Shown: positions 20,072-30,779, numbered from the stretch's first letter. The stretch: DNA of 64,000 nucleotides from Arion vulgaris (GCA_020796225.1 CM036755.1:38884806-38948805), one strand, 5' to 3'. Made by a program: numbers and translations. The notes: generated by a model not told the origin, from the letters alone.

Positions 20072-21405
20072 TTTGCATTGATGTTGTATGAGTCAATGTT
20101 GTGTTTGTATTGATGTTGTATGAGTCAATGTTGTGTTTGTATTGATGTTGTAGGGACCAATGTTGTGTTTGTATTGATGTTGTATGAGTCAATGTTGTGT
20201 TTGTATTGATGTTGTATGAGTCAATTTGTGTTTGTATTGATGTTGTATGAGTCAATTTGTGTTTGTATTGATGTTGTATGAGTCAATGTTGTGTTTGTAT
20301 TGATGTTGTATGAGTCAATGTTGTGTTTGTATTGATGTTGTATGAGTCAATGTTGTGTTTGTATTGATGTTGTATGAGTCAATGTTGTGTTTGTATTGAT
20401 GTTGTAGGAGTCAATGTTGTGTTTGTATTGATGTTGTATGAATCAATGTTGTGTTTGTATTAATGTTGTATGAGTCAATGTTGTGTTTGTATTGATGTTG
20501 TATGGACCAATGTTGTGTTTGTATTGATGTTGTATGGACCAATGTTGTGTTTGTATTGATGTTGTATGAGTCAATGTTGTGTTTGTATTGATGTTGTATG
20601 AGTCAATTTGTGTTTGTATTGATGTTGTATGAGTCAATTTGTGTTTGTATTGATGTTGTAGGAGTCAATGTTGTGTTTGTATTGATGTTGTATGAGTCAA
20701 TTTGTGTTTGTATTGATGTTGTATGAGTCAATTTGTGTTTGTATTGATGTTGTAGGAGTCAATGTTGTGTTTGTATTGATGTTGTATGAGTCAATGTTGT
20801 GTTTGTATTGATGTTGTATGAGTCAATGTTGTGTTTGTATTGATGTTGTATGAGTCAATGTTGTGTTTGTATTGATGTTGTATGAGTCAATGTTGTGTTT
20901 GTATTGATGTTGTATGAATCAATGTTGTGTTTGTATTGATGTTGTATGAGTCAAGGTTGTGTTTGTATTGATGTTGTATGGACCAATGTTGTGTTTGTAT
21001 TGATGTTGTATGGACCAATGTTGTGTTTGTATTGATGTTGTATGAGTCAATGTTGTGTTTGTATTGATGTTGTATGAGTCAATGTTGTGTTTGTATTGAT
21101 GTTGTATGAGTCAATGTTGTGTTTGTATTGATGTTGTATGAGTCAATGTTGTGTTTGTATTGATGTTGTAGGAGTCAATGTTGTGTTTGTATTGATGTTG
21201 TATGGACCAATGTTGTGTTTGTATTGATGTTGTATGAGTCAATGTTGTTATTGTATTGATGTTGTATGAATCAATGTTGTTTGTATTGATGTTGTATGAG
21301 TCAATGTTGTGTTTGTATTGATGTTGTATGGACCAATGTTGTGTTTGTATTGATGTTGTATGGATCAATGTTGTGTTTGTATTGATGTTGTATGAGTCAA
21401 TGTTG
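20072..21405 (+). repeat. 32-bp minisatellite, about 41 units
   Basis: Unit 'TGTGTTTGTATTGATGTTGT' 'ATGAGTCAATGT'. Variants GGACCAATG, GGAGTCAATG and a 29-bp unit lacking TGT recur as blocks (for example GGACC units come in adjacent pairs at 20,505-20,535 and 20,980-21,015), a sign of higher-order duplication. Confidence 0.95.
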
Positions 21406-21756
21406 TGAGAGTGTTGTTTTGATTGATATCACTGAATGATCTTGTTAATGTGGTTGTATGTCACCGCCCACGAGCTGATATCTTTGTATGATGAAAGCTC
21501 TGCTGCCCACGGGATTCTGTGTTTGTCGATCTCTGATCTGACAACTCCCAATTTCAAAGAGGACAGGATCAAACTATCATCAGCTGACTCAGTGTGTGTA
21601 ACAGTATTGACACCAGTTTAGAACAGAACTTTCTACGGGAAGAGCGCGACAGCAGTGCCGTTTTCCAAATTTTCATTACCTACAACCCACAGTCAACAAA
21701 CAAGTATTTATTATTAGTGGTTGAAAAGTATCTACCTACATGCCCAGTTTTTACCA
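21405..21756. other. No feature recognised
   Basis: Unique-looking text; a 101-codon frame here has no recognisable feature. Confidence 0.45.
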
Positions 21757-21885
21757 GTGGTTCCCAACCTTTTACACTTGTGTACCCTTCTAACCCCAAG
21801 TCTCACACTAAAACCACGTTTTGCTGTCGTTTTATAATTAAATTTTGTCAAAGAGGGTACCTGCACAAAATGATTTCTGCGACGC
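21757..21885 (+). mobile_element. hAT-like terminal fragment
   Basis: 'CAGTGGTTCCCAACCTTTTA' followed by 'CACTTGTGTACCC' matches the terminal inverted repeat style of hAT elements (CAG.GGTTC.CAACC). The opposite end is not present; a SINE-B follows. Confidence 0.45.
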
Positions 21886-21892
21886 TTTTTAT

Positions 21893-21985
21893 TTACTAAG
21901 GTAGCTTCCCTAGACCACTACCTCAGTCGCCTCCTACGACATGCCTTGTAGGTCACAGTGGTACTATTCTTTGCTACCCTGGCAA
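21893..21985 (-). mobile_element. SINE-B head fragment
   Basis: Reverse complement of 'CCTACAAGGCATGTCGTAGG', 'AGGCGACTGAGGTAGTGGTC' and 'TACCTTAGTAAATAAAAAGC'. Confidence 0.7.
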
Positions 21986-22054
21986 GCCACAGACGAGGTC
22001 TTGGTTAAGACATTCCTTTCCTTTTTTGAAATATTGTCTGTATACACAAGACAC

Positions 22055-22330
22055 AAAGAAGGTTTATCATCAATGTAAGAAAGAAGCAACAATCATTTGT
22101 CAGACATGTGATGAGAAAGGGAGATTTAGAACACATTGTGACAACCGGTCAGATCGAAGGGAGACGAGAGGAAGACAGAGAGAGAATATTTTGGACAGTC
22201 TGACTTCATGGCACGGAAGAGTGTCAACATCTGAGATGATAGCAAATAACAGAGACGGAGATTTGTGGAGATCCATGATCGCCTATGCCAGCCGGTACCT
22301 GATGATGATATTCAATATTATCTTTTGTAG
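22055..22330 (+). mobile_element. LINE-h C-terminus
   Basis: Plus-strand frames give 'FVRHVMRKGDLEHIVTTGQI', 'RGRQRENILDSLTSWHGR' and 'SEMIANNRDGDLWRSMIAYA', the C-terminus of an RTE-type LINE ORF2. The same block is on the minus strand at 63,095-63,770. One frameshift near 22,110. Confidence 0.75.
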
Positions 22331-22384
22331 CACACACGAGACAAGACGTCTGTGCTGTTTTATTTCAAGTGTGGTTTCATTAGA

Positions 22385-22720
22385 TAATAGCCCTCCATCG
22401 CAAACGATGATAAGTCTCAGCAGATGCGTGCTTCTGCACCTGTCTGGTGTGTATGGAGGTGAATGTAGAGTCCAGTCCTATAACACAGTCCTAGAGCACA
22501 ATCCCCTACCACAGGTCAGGCATACGTGATCAATGTGGGCATTGTGTGTTCTGTCTTTTCGCGCAGTTTGTTTTCTCTGTGCCTCAACGGCACGACCATT
22601 CCCATCCATGCGAGTTCCTCTTGTGTTGTTACAGTGCCACATTTGGGCAATCTTGTGCAAGATTCCCAGCACCTGATGTCTATATCAAAGCATTTTATGT
22701 TGTTCCATAAGAACAAATAA
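22385..22720 (-). mobile_element. LINE-e C-terminus with Cys-Cys zinc-finger motif
   Basis: Minus-strand frames: '[15 protein letters not shown]', '[16 protein letters not shown]' and 'HVCLTCGRGLCSRTVL', the C2H2-finger end (CPxCGR.F.ARIGL.SH.RTH in intact relatives) typical of this LINE group. Related: 10,630-10,900, 47,280-47,770, 50,820-51,305 and 52,215-52,935. Confidence 0.7.
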
Positions 22721-22756
22721 GAATACAGAAAATATAAAACAGAAAAACAAAAACTC

Positions 22757-22805
22757 ATATATATATATATGACATGATATATATATATATATATATGACA
22801 TGATA
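22757..22805. repeat. (AT)n microsatellite with duplicated GACATGATAT
   Basis: Two AT tracts each followed by 'GACATGATAT'. Confidence 0.9.
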
Positions 22806-23079
22806 TCTCAAAGTTTATTTCTGTCAAATAGATTTGACGACATCTCCTCAAACTATCTCTCTGAAATAATATGATTATGGGAAAAACAAAAAAAAAAACA
22901 AAGTGACTGCTTTGTAATAGCAAGATACATCCACTGGAAGTAATCAAGTGAAACATAGCAAAATAATATGAGTTAGCACAACTAATACTACTATCTTATA
23001 TAAACAGATACATAGAGAGTAACAAGAGATGAAGACAATATTTTGCTGTTCAGTAATGATGAATAGTTTCTCAACACAA

Positions 23080-23280
23080 AGCTCAGACCACAGTCTTTAG
23101 AATTAGAGGAGACACTGCGGTCTCAGGGGACATTGCGGTCTCAGGACATCGAACTCTCGCCATAGAATGGGTCTCAGGGACTCGGCTGCCTGCACCTGTG
23201 GAGCACCAAAGCACTTCCTAGAGCACATCCTGCACCAGCTTGAACAGTGTGAGAATGGCAATCTGGACATCTCGGTTGGG
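23080..23280 (+). mobile_element. LINE-g 3' fragment
   Basis: Codes for traces of 'HRMGLRDSAACTCGAPKHF' and 'EHILHQLEQCENGNLDIS', parallel to 24,600-24,740 (CTCGAPK..EHILQDCP). Followed by a SINE-B. Confidence 0.65.
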
Positions 23281-23515
23281 GGCCCCCGAAGAGGAGCAAA
23301 GGATATTAAGACTGCGACTTAGAAAGCATGTTGTAAGAGATGACTAAGGAGGGGCCTAGGAAGCTCACCCAACTAAAGAAAAAGTGAGACACAAATCCTA
23401 TGTGCTAGCCTACTTGTAGATGCATAACTGACACAATATACAACCGTCTTTAGGCTCAGACCACATTTAAATCACAAAGAGCGATTTTAACAAGTGGTTG
23501 ATCGAGCGTTCGAAC
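23280..23515 (+). mobile_element. SINE-B copy
   Basis: 'GCGACTTAGAAAGCATGTTG', 'GCCTACTTGTAGATGCATAA', 'GCTCAGACCACATTTAAATC' and 'AACAAGTGGTTGATCGAGCG'; near full length, more diverged than most. Confidence 0.7.
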
Positions 23516-23864
23516 AAGAAGTTGAACATGTAAACAAATAATGATCTTCTTCTTCACCTTTCAACTCCCAACGGAGTACAGGTCTTCAACAAACTTCTCA
23601 CAAAACAATGGTACAAGTGAGACATTAATGATAGCAGTTTGTTATAGAAAATTTGAGTTTCCCCAAGATCTATGGTCCAACATGGAAATGTTGACTGTAG
23701 TAGCAGGCTACATCACACCAGTTTGCTGAAGTAAGTAGGTATCAAAGAAGGAAGGGCAATCCGGTCTAAAAAGTACTGACAATGGATATGGTGGGATGAA
23801 ACACACAGAAATAGCATCTGAAGTTTCAGCAGTAATAGAGCATAATAAAAATCCTGTTCAAGGT
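23516..23864. other. No feature recognised
   Basis: AT-rich, no coding or repeat match seen in the window. Confidence 0.45.
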
Positions 23865-24105
23865 GAAAGTGAAAATCTTGGCATATCCTTTACAGGACGT
23901 CACCATCAAGAACAATAAACGAGTCATCGATTTCTAGGTTGCACTTATACATTCAATAATTTGCCATTGCTTTCTGAGCGCGAGGTTTGTGTTTTGCCGT
24001 TCATAAAATTTCGCGCAAACTGCCTGCCCCGGAGTTTGAACCAGGTACACTTCTGCTGTGATCAAGCTCACTACCACTTAAGCTACAGACGGCCACCAGG
24101 CGAAT
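23865..24105 (-). mobile_element. SINE-F copy
   Basis: The minus strand starts with a tRNA-like head (GTAGCTTAAGTGGTAGTGAG; box B-like CTGGTTCAAACTCC) and continues through 'GGCAAATTATTGAATGTATA' to 'TCCTGTAAAGGATATGCCAA'. A second copy with the same order is at 46,395-46,650. Confidence 0.65.
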
Positions 24106-24204
24106 ATTCAAGATGAACATATGCATTTATCAAAGACGTGCTCTAGAAGAAGATCATTATTATTGAATTTTTATTATATCTTACTTAGATGTAGATGCAA
24201 ACAG

Positions 24205-24300
24205 TATCCAGCTGGCTTCATGAGGGAGCGAACCTGGTTCCTTTGGCACAAGAGACAAGCACCTAACCTCTATGCCACAGAGAACCCTGAGGAAATAAAA
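24205..24300 (-). mobile_element. SINE-A head
   Basis: Reverse complement of the tRNA-like head: 'GGTTCTCTGTGGCATAGAGG', 'TTAGGTGCTTGTCTCTTGTG' and 'AACCAGGTTCGCTCCC'. Confidence 0.7.
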
Positions 24301-24344
24301 CTGGTTGAGAAGAAGGAACGTAAAGTAACAAACATATGACCAAA

Positions 24345-24835
24345 CCAAACAAAATTGTCTACTAGTCTTACAGTGGATACCAGCACACTGCGGCATACCA
24401 GGAAATGAAAAGGCTGACAAAATGGCAAGGGCTTGAGGGAACCTAAAACAACACCATCCAACACAAAGCTTTACAGAAGCAGACTCTCCTGAAACAATCC
24501 AGAAAAATGATGTGGAGAAAAACCAACGGAGGATACAACCCAGAGCACGACAGTATAAATACACTAAACAGAAAGCACAGACCACAGTCTTCAGACTTAG
24601 AACGGGACACTGCAGTCTCAGAGCACACCTCCACAGAATGGGTCTCAGGGACTCAACAGCCTGCACCTGTGGAGCACCTAAGCTGTCCCAGAGCACATCC
24701 TGCAAGACTGCCCCAGTCTGAGTAGTGTGAGAGTGGAGATCTGGTCTACAGAAACAACCATACAAAACAAATTATGAGGCTCTGCCCTGTTTATGACACA
24801 TACCGGAGAATCGCGTTGCAGAAGTTGATTCCAGA
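24345..24835 (+). mobile_element. LINE-g with RNase H end and Cys-rich tail
   Basis: Plus strand encodes 'LQWIPAHCGIPGNEKADKMA' (RNase H HxGxxGNExAD motif, 24,368-24,430), then 'EADSPETIQKNDVEKNQR', 'TVFRLRTGHCSLRAHLHRMG', 'LRDSTACTCGAP' and an 'EHILQDCP'-type end in another frame. This order (RNase H, then TGHC..LHRMG....CxCG....EH.L..C) is the 3' end of RNase H-carrying non-LTR elements. Four related copies are in the window. Frames switch at about 24,435 and 24,690. Confidence 0.8.
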
Positions 24836-25140
24836 AAAAGATTTTAAAATAATGAACATAAAATGGGATGAGTTGATGAAAAGTGATGAATCAGAAACCT
24901 GTATAAGAAAATGAATGTTGGGCATACTGAGAAAGAAATAAGCTAATTGAGTGGATGATATGTTGGGCATACTCTGAGAAGAAATGATCTGAATCACAAA
25001 GCTGGTATTGAAGTGGGAGGTAAAGTGTTCAAGAAATAAAAAGGTCAGTAGGAAACCATGGAAGCGAACTTTACTGAGGGTCATGAGAAATATCAGGATC
25101 AATTCCATAGAAGAGATTGAACAAGTTGCCTAAGTTACAT
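24836..25140 (+). mobile_element. LINE-d (RTE-like) fragment
   Basis: Eroded plus-strand copy: 'IMNIKWDELMKSDE' and 'KVFKKXKGQXETMEANFTE'-type codons and the 'SIEEIEQVAXVT' end. Follows the LINE-g tail directly. Diverged more than the copy at 60,680. Confidence 0.6.
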
Positions 25141-25184
25141 GTGCACAAATTTCTGCTATAGATATTACACAAGAACTACGGAGA

Positions 25185-25860
25185 TTATTAACACATCCAA
25201 ACAGAAGTCATGACAATAAGTAGGTCAACAGGTCAACTAAATATACACGTGAATAATGTCAAAATACAACAGACTCCAGAATTCAAATATCTCAGGAGTA
25301 TATTCACAGCAGATGGAAAGATGGACAGAGAAATCAAGACTAGATGCCAGAAGGCAAATGCAGTGGCATACCAACTGTCACCACTATTAAAACATCCAAG
25401 CATTAACATGGCAGTCAAGCGACAACTGATAAACTGCATATTTATTCCAACTCTCTGCTATCAGTGCCAAACATGGCCCTGACTAAGACACAAGAAAGAA
25501 AGATTACTACATGTGAAATGAGATGTCTACGAAAGCTGTCAACGTTACAAGGAGATAGAGGAGAAACGAGAATATCAGAAGCATCGTTGGTACTATACCA
25601 TGCATACAGTATATTGAGAAGCAAAGAATCAAGTGGTTTGGCCATCTAATGAGAATGGAACCACATTTACTACCATCATTGCCTATAATAATCGACACTC
25701 AGGGCGCAGAGCACGAGGCAGGCCAAGAACATGATGGATAGATAACATCTCAGAGTCCCCGCGAAAGCATGGACTGACGTCAAGCGCAACACACCTGGCA
25801 CAAGATAGAAACTAACTCTCCCCCACGACGCTTCACGGCAAATGTGGTTAAGATAAGATA
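25185..25860 (+). mobile_element. LINE-c, best copy
   Basis: A 90-codon frame reads 'VNNVKIQQTPEFKYLRSIF', 'TADGKMDREIKTRCQKANAV', 'AYQLSPLLKHPSI' and '[16 protein letters not shown]', the segment between RT palm and C-terminus (FKYLGS.F..DG....EI..R...A). After frameshifts come 'EKREYQKHRWYYTMH' and 'RRARGRPRT.WIDNISE'. Same family as 7,500-8,190. Confidence 0.8.
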
Positions 25861-26534
25861 AAATAAGCCTAGGATAGGGTGATATGGAGAAATTGCTTGC
25901 AGACTCTATGTGACACATAACAGTGTGAGAGGAATATAGTAAAGAATGATTGATTGATAAGATCATAAGAAGATAGCTCAACAAAGCATAATTGTTTACA
26001 ATGAAAACTTCAGTGCCCCACACAAACACCTTCATGACATCAGCCAGAATAAAAGACAGTAATTAGTAGATAGCAATTAACACTTTCGCCACCACCCATT
26101 TTTCAACCAAGTCTGCTTACTGCCAAACTATTTTTTGGGCATAATCAGATTTCAGACTTATAATTTTAAAAATCTGTACCCTGGGAATAACTGCTATTGA
26201 TCTGTAATCATTGTTACTTGAATCAAAGTTCAAATTTGTATCACATTCAGAGCCCGTTTTATCACTATCACTGGCTAAGAAGTCTGAATCAGAGTCATTT
26301 TAGACCCGACTATCATAAGCTTCATCAGCTCATTTTGAAAATCTTTGTTTACTTACGAAAACTGCTACAAATTCATTGAAAATGGACTACATGCATTTTA
26401 AACACATGTCAGTTAGATCCACCATTTTGGAGAGCTCTTCTGAACAATAGGGAAGTATTGTGTAATGTAGTACCGGTGTGCGGTCAGCGAAACTCCCCAT
26501 GAATAAAGACATACCCACAGTGACAAAAGTTGGC

Positions 26535-28922
26535 CGTGACAGTGAAAAGGAGTTTGTGTTTGATCTACTTTTGTCGTTTGTGGCAGTGAAAGGGAACTTG
26601 TGTTTGATCTACTTTTGTCATTTGTGGCAGTGAAAGGAAGTTTGTGTTTGATCTACTTTTGTCGTTTGTGGCAGTGAAGGGAGCTTTGTTTGATCTACTT
26701 TTGTCATTGTGGCAGTGAAAGGAAGTTTGTGTTGATCTACTTGTCGTTTGTGACAGTGAAAGGGAGCTTGTGTTTGATCTACTTTTGTCGTTTGTGGCAG
26801 TGAAATGGAGCTTGTGTTTGATCTACTTTTGTCGTTTGTGGCAGTGAAATGGAGCTTGTGTTTGATCTACTTTTGTCGTTTGTGGCAGTGAAATGGAGCT
26901 TGTGTTTGATCTACTTTTGTCGTTTGTGGCAGTGAAAGGGAGCTTGTGTTTGATCTACTTTTGTCATTTGTGGCAGTGAAAGGAAGTTTGTGTTTGATCT
27001 ACTTATGCTTTGTGACAGTGAAAGGGAGCTTGTGTTTGATCTACTTTTGTCATTTGTGGCAGTGAAAGGAAGCTTGTGTTTGATCTACTTTTGTCGTTGT
27101 GGCAGTGAAAGAAGCTTGTGTTGATCTACTTTTTCGTTGTGCAGTGAAAGGGAGCTTGTGTTTTATCTACTTGTCAGTGTGAGTGAAAGAGAGCTGTGTT
27201 TATCATACAGTATTTGTCGTTTTGACATGAAAGGAACATTTGACTACTCATTGCATTTGTAGGCAGTGAAAGGAAGAACATGATGGATGATCAACTTTGT
27301 CTTGAGCAGTGACGAAGCGAACTTGTGTCAATGATACTACTTCGTTATGTGTTGTAGTGCAGTGAAGGGATATGGATTGTTCTGACTTATTGACATAATG
27401 TGGAGGATGTAAAGAATGATTGATTGTGATTGAATAGCTCAACAAAGCATAATTGTTGACAATGAAAGACTTAGTGTCAACATACTACTTCATGACATCA
27501 GCTAGATAAGCAGTAAAGTAGAAGCTTACATTTGATCTACTTTTTCGTTGCTCATGCAAACATTTGGGCATAATAGTTTTAGACTACTTTTTCAAATCTG
27601 TACATAAAGGAAGTTTGTGTTGATCTATAATATCGTCATTGAATAAAGTTCAAGATTTGTGTTTGATCACTGTTTTCATTCTGGCATAAGAAGTTGATGA
27701 TCTATTTTGACGATATCATCGGCAGTTTGAAAATCTTGTTTACTTGAATCTACATTTCATTGAATGGCAGCATGATTAAAGCTGTGTTTATCCTACTATG
27801 TTTGGGAGCTCTTTGAACAAGGAGCTTGTGTATGATTACTTGTCGTGTGACAGTGAAAGACTCATGATTAAGAATCTACTTTATCGTTGTGCAGTGAAAG
27901 GAGCTTGTGTTTGATCTACTTTGTGTTTGTGGCAGTGAAAGGAGCTTGTGTTTGATCTACTGCGTGCAGTGAAAGGAGTTTGTGTTTGATCTACTTTTGT
28001 CATTTGTGGCAGTGAAAGGGAACTTGTGTTTGATCTACTTTTGTCATTTGTGGCAGTGAAAGGAGCTTGTGTTTGATCTACTTTTGTCGTTGGCAGTGAA
28101 AGGAGCTTGTGTTTGATCTACTTTTGTCGTTTGTGGAGTGAAAGGAGCTTGTGTTTGATCTACTTTGTCGTCTTGACAGTGAAAGGAACTTGTGTTTGAT
28201 CTACTTTTGTCATTTGTGCAGTGAAAGGAGCTTGTGTTTGATCTACTTTTGTCTTTGTGGCAGTGAAAGGAGCTTGTGTTTGATCTACTTTTGTCATTGT
28301 GCAGTGAAAGGAGCTTGTGTTTGATCTACTTTTGTCGTTTGTGACAGTGAAAGGGAGCTTGTGTTTGATCTACTTTTGTCATTTGTGGCAGTGAAAGGGA
28401 GCTTGTGTTTGATCTACTTTTGTCGTCTGTGACAGTGAAAGGGAGCTTGTGTTTGATCTACTTTTGTCGTCTGTGACAGTGAAAGGGAGCTTGTGTTTGA
28501 TCTACTTTTGTCGTTTGTGACAGTGAAAGGGAGCTTGTGTTTGATCTACTTTTGTCGTTTGTGGCAGTGAAAGGGAGCTTGTGTTTGATCTACTTTTGTC
28601 ATTTGTGGCAGTGAAAGGAAGTTTGTGTTTGATCTACTTTTGTCATTTGTGGCAGTGAAGGACTTGTGTTTGATCTACTTTTGTCAATCATGACAGTGAA
28701 AGGAGTTGTGTTTGATCTACTTTTGTCATTTGTGGCAGTGAAAGGGAACTTGTGTTTGATCTACTTTTGTCAATCGTGACAGTGACAGGAAGTTTATGTT
28801 TGATCTACTTTTGTCATCTGTGGCAGTGAAAGGAAGCTTGTGTTTGATCTACTTTTGTCATTCGTGACAATGAAAGGGAGTTTATGTTTGATCTACTTTT
28901 GTCCTCTGTGGCATCGAAAGTG
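26535..28922 (+). repeat. 44-bp minisatellite, nominally about 54 units
   Basis: Unit 'TTGTGTTTGATCTACTTTTG' 'TCGTTTGTGGCAGTGAAAGG' 'GAGC'. The unit end 'GGCAGTGAAAGGG' resembles the element's own terminus 'GGCATCGAAAGTG', and the last unit merges into it. Between about 27,100 and 27,900 the units are riddled with deletions and foreign text. Confidence 0.9.
27180..27880. other. Degraded patch blending minisatellite with left flank (probable assembly artefact)
   Basis: Collinear, deletion-rich echo of 25,930-26,460: 'GAATGATTGATTG', 'TAGCTCAACAAAGCATAATT', 'CTTCATGACATCAG', 'TTTGGGCATAAT' and 'TTTGAAAATCTTGTTTACTT' appear in the same order, interspersed with unit text such as 'TTTGATCTACTTTT'. 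It even includes flank from outside the TTAA site, so it cannot be a simple copy of the element. Confidence 0.7.
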
Positions 28923-29050
28923 TTAACCAGCATCAAAATACAATATAGTTCTGCTATTGAAACACATTGATAGAATAAGTTTGCTTATTTCTTCTGTTAA
29001 ACTCTCAATAGAGTTCTAATATCCCTCAATAAAAAACTAGAAGTTTTACA

Positions 29051-29773
29051 GGGTGTTCATAAAGTCACTGAGCAGTGTGAGTTTTGAAAATATTTGAGTA
29101 ATTACGTCAGGAATAATGGAAATTTCTGTCATGATATTCTGAGTTCCACAATCCTGTGTGCAGCGGTACACAACAAGCTGTTGTTATATTCACAATTTCA
29201 TTGCTGAAAGGAAATGGTGTTAATGGTATTTATTTTTGGTGGAACATCTTTCGTAATGGAGGCAAATATGCAGAGGCGAGTCAAAACGTCTTGAGACCCA
29301 TGGTGGACATTTTCAACACATGCTGTAGACACAACTTTATCGTGTTAACAGCCACTTTACCGAATACAAGCCAGCCAAGAGCAGTAGTATCTAGATGAAT
29401 AATAACAATCTACGTTACAATTTTTATGGTCTTTAAAGTCCTAATTGAAAACCACATTTCTCATGATGTAGTCTTGTTCTCTCTTTCTTTGCCTTTTTAA
29501 CCCGGATTGGGGCATTGGCCCTTAACGACTCATGCCAAGTATTCCTATCTTTAGCTATCTCCTGCAGCTCTTCTTTATATTGCTGATCTCTACCTTCAAA
29601 TCTCGTCTCCATGTATTTCTTGGTCTCCCCTTTTTTCGCTGTCCCTGCAGGTTCCAGGAGAGGACCCTTCTTGTTATATTCTCCTCAGGTTTTCACAAAG
29701 TGTGTCTTATCCAGCGCACGATGTAGTCATGCCCGGGCGTACATTCCACTGCACAGCGACTATAAACACCCTG
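29051..29773. mobile_element. TA-flanked TIR element (mariner-like MITE) with nested LINE
   Basis: Ends 'CAGGGTGTTCATAAAGTCAC' (29,051) and, inverted, 'CAGGGTGTTTATAGTCGCTG' (to 29,773), each flanked by TA. Text near 29,250-29,320 ('EANMQRRVKTS', then 'MVDIFNTCC') faintly recalls the C-terminus of some Tc1/mariner transposases, but this is weak. A LINE fragment sits inside its right half. Confidence 0.65.
29490..29725 (-). mobile_element. RTE-type LINE fragment nested in the MITE
   Basis: The minus strand encodes 'RVLSWNLQGQRKKGRPRNTW' then 'RRDLKVEISNIKKS' and, with a frameshift, 'QEIAKDRNTWHESL', the conserved C-terminal block of RTE ORF2 (ALxWxPQGKRKRGRPKxTW..AQDRxxW). Confidence 0.75.
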
Positions 29774-29804
29774 TATATCCTTCAATAAGACATAATAAAA
29801 AAAA

Positions 29805-30015
29805 AAACTCAAGATTGGCAATTCAGCCATGTATACATGTGGACAAGCACATCAGACTGCAGAGCACATACTTCAAGATTGCTCTGAATATGACATACTG
29901 AGGCAAACTCACTGGCCTAATGAAACAACACTGGACAGAAAACTACACAGACCTCTGTGTGAGCTACAAAAGACAGTGAAGTTTATACAAAGACAACATT
30001 GAATATATAGACAAT
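29805..30015 (+). mobile_element. LINE-g 3' end
   Basis: Plus strand: 'CTCGQAHQTAEHILQDC' followed by 'SEYDILRQTHWPNETT' and 'LCELQKTVKFIQRQH' before a stop, in one frame after 29,835. It matches the Cys-rich tail of LINE-g but continues further, showing the true C-terminus. Confidence 0.75.
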
Positions 30016-30019
30016 ATTT

Positions 30020-30380
30020 CAAGCGAATGAAAGGAAGGACACCCACATAATGTTATCCAAATAACAAAGATAGCTAATATAGAAGAAACAAAACATGGAT
30101 CTGACAACTGAAATAAATCCACTTAAATGGTACATTTTATTTAGTGTATATATAAAAAAAAAAAAACAGAGCAATTATATTGAGTACATTCCTATCTACA
30201 GAACAATTTAATTTTTCTTTGTATCGTAGCATTCCACCATTCATCAATTTCAGAACATATTTATACAACAAAATTGTTTTTGTAACACAGGGACTTGACA
30301 GAATATGACAACTTCTGTACCTTCAGATAACAACGCAACCAACATGCAACATTGTTAATTTATATATTTATCAAGGAAAT
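30020..30380. other. No feature recognised
   Basis: AT-rich, including an A12 run near 30,155. Confidence 0.45.
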
Positions 30381-30440
30381 GGTGGCAGAGTGGTTAGGAC
30401 GTGTCTCTCAAATCTGAAAACACAGGGTTCAAACATATGG
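30381..30440 (+). ncRNA. tRNA-like sequence (SINE head)
   Basis: Box A-like 'GGTGGCAGAGTGGTTAGGAC' and box B-like 'AGGGTTCAAACATATGG', spaced as in a tRNA; followed by 'GATTTATTTTGGGGTAAAAT'. Likely the head of another SINE rather than a working tRNA, since no paired acceptor stem is evident. Confidence 0.45.
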
Positions 30441-30510
30441 TACAATCAGAATTTCCTTCTGATTTATTTTGGGGTAAAATTTATCTTCCAAAACAGAAAC
30501 ATTTTATTAA

Positions 30511-30779
30511 CTCTTTCCATGCCAATAGCCACACTGCTCCACAGTGTATTCCGTTGAACACCATCCAGCAGTACACTGCGCCATTCGAGTTGTTTACTAT
30601 ACAAGTCTTTCTAGTTTTACTTGTACTACTTTTTAACCTTGTTATTCTAATAAGTTGTTCAGTTTTCTTCACATTAGTATATAATAACATATATACATGT
30701 TTATGTATTGTGAGAAGGTTATGATTTTTTTTTAAAATTGCTTTTTTGCCTTCCTTGAATTAACTGCGTATGAAAAGAG
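30511..30779. mobile_element. TTAA-type MITE, copy 1
   Basis: Left flank TTAA (30,507-30,510), right flank TCAA (30,780-30,783, one change). Ends 'CTCTTTCCA' and inverted 'CTCTTTTCA'. The inside matches 48,527-48,814 ('TCTTTCTAGTTTTACTT', 'AACCTTGTTATTCTA', 'TTAGTATATAATAA'). piggyBac-type target and size suggest a nonautonomous piggyBac-like MITE. Confidence 0.75.

Larger units (their letters stand above)
26081..28922 (-). mobile_element. TTAA-flanked piggyBac-like element carrying a 44-bp minisatellite
   Basis: Both ends carry the target sequence TTAA (26,077-26,080 and 28,923-28,926) followed inward by matching ends (CACTTTCG and its complement CGAAAGTG), the arrangement of piggyBac-superfamily elements. 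The left 450 bp read on the minus strand hold acidic, Ser/Asp-rich codons ('[19 protein letters not shown]') like the N-terminus of piggyBac transposases, but no catalytic domain. The rest is a minisatellite whose last unit runs into the right terminus. The direction is a guess from the acidic reading. Part of the interior (27,180-27,880) is unreliable. Confidence 0.65.

Noticed and set aside
11991..21405. Possible CRISPR arrays among the tandem repeats
   Set aside because: Repeats are contiguous with no unique spacers of constant length, there are no cas genes, and the DNA is eukaryotic.
24181..24765. 194-codon minus-strand ORF
   Set aside because: Antisense of the LINE-g 3' region and a SINE-A head; the plus strand carries the RNase H motif.
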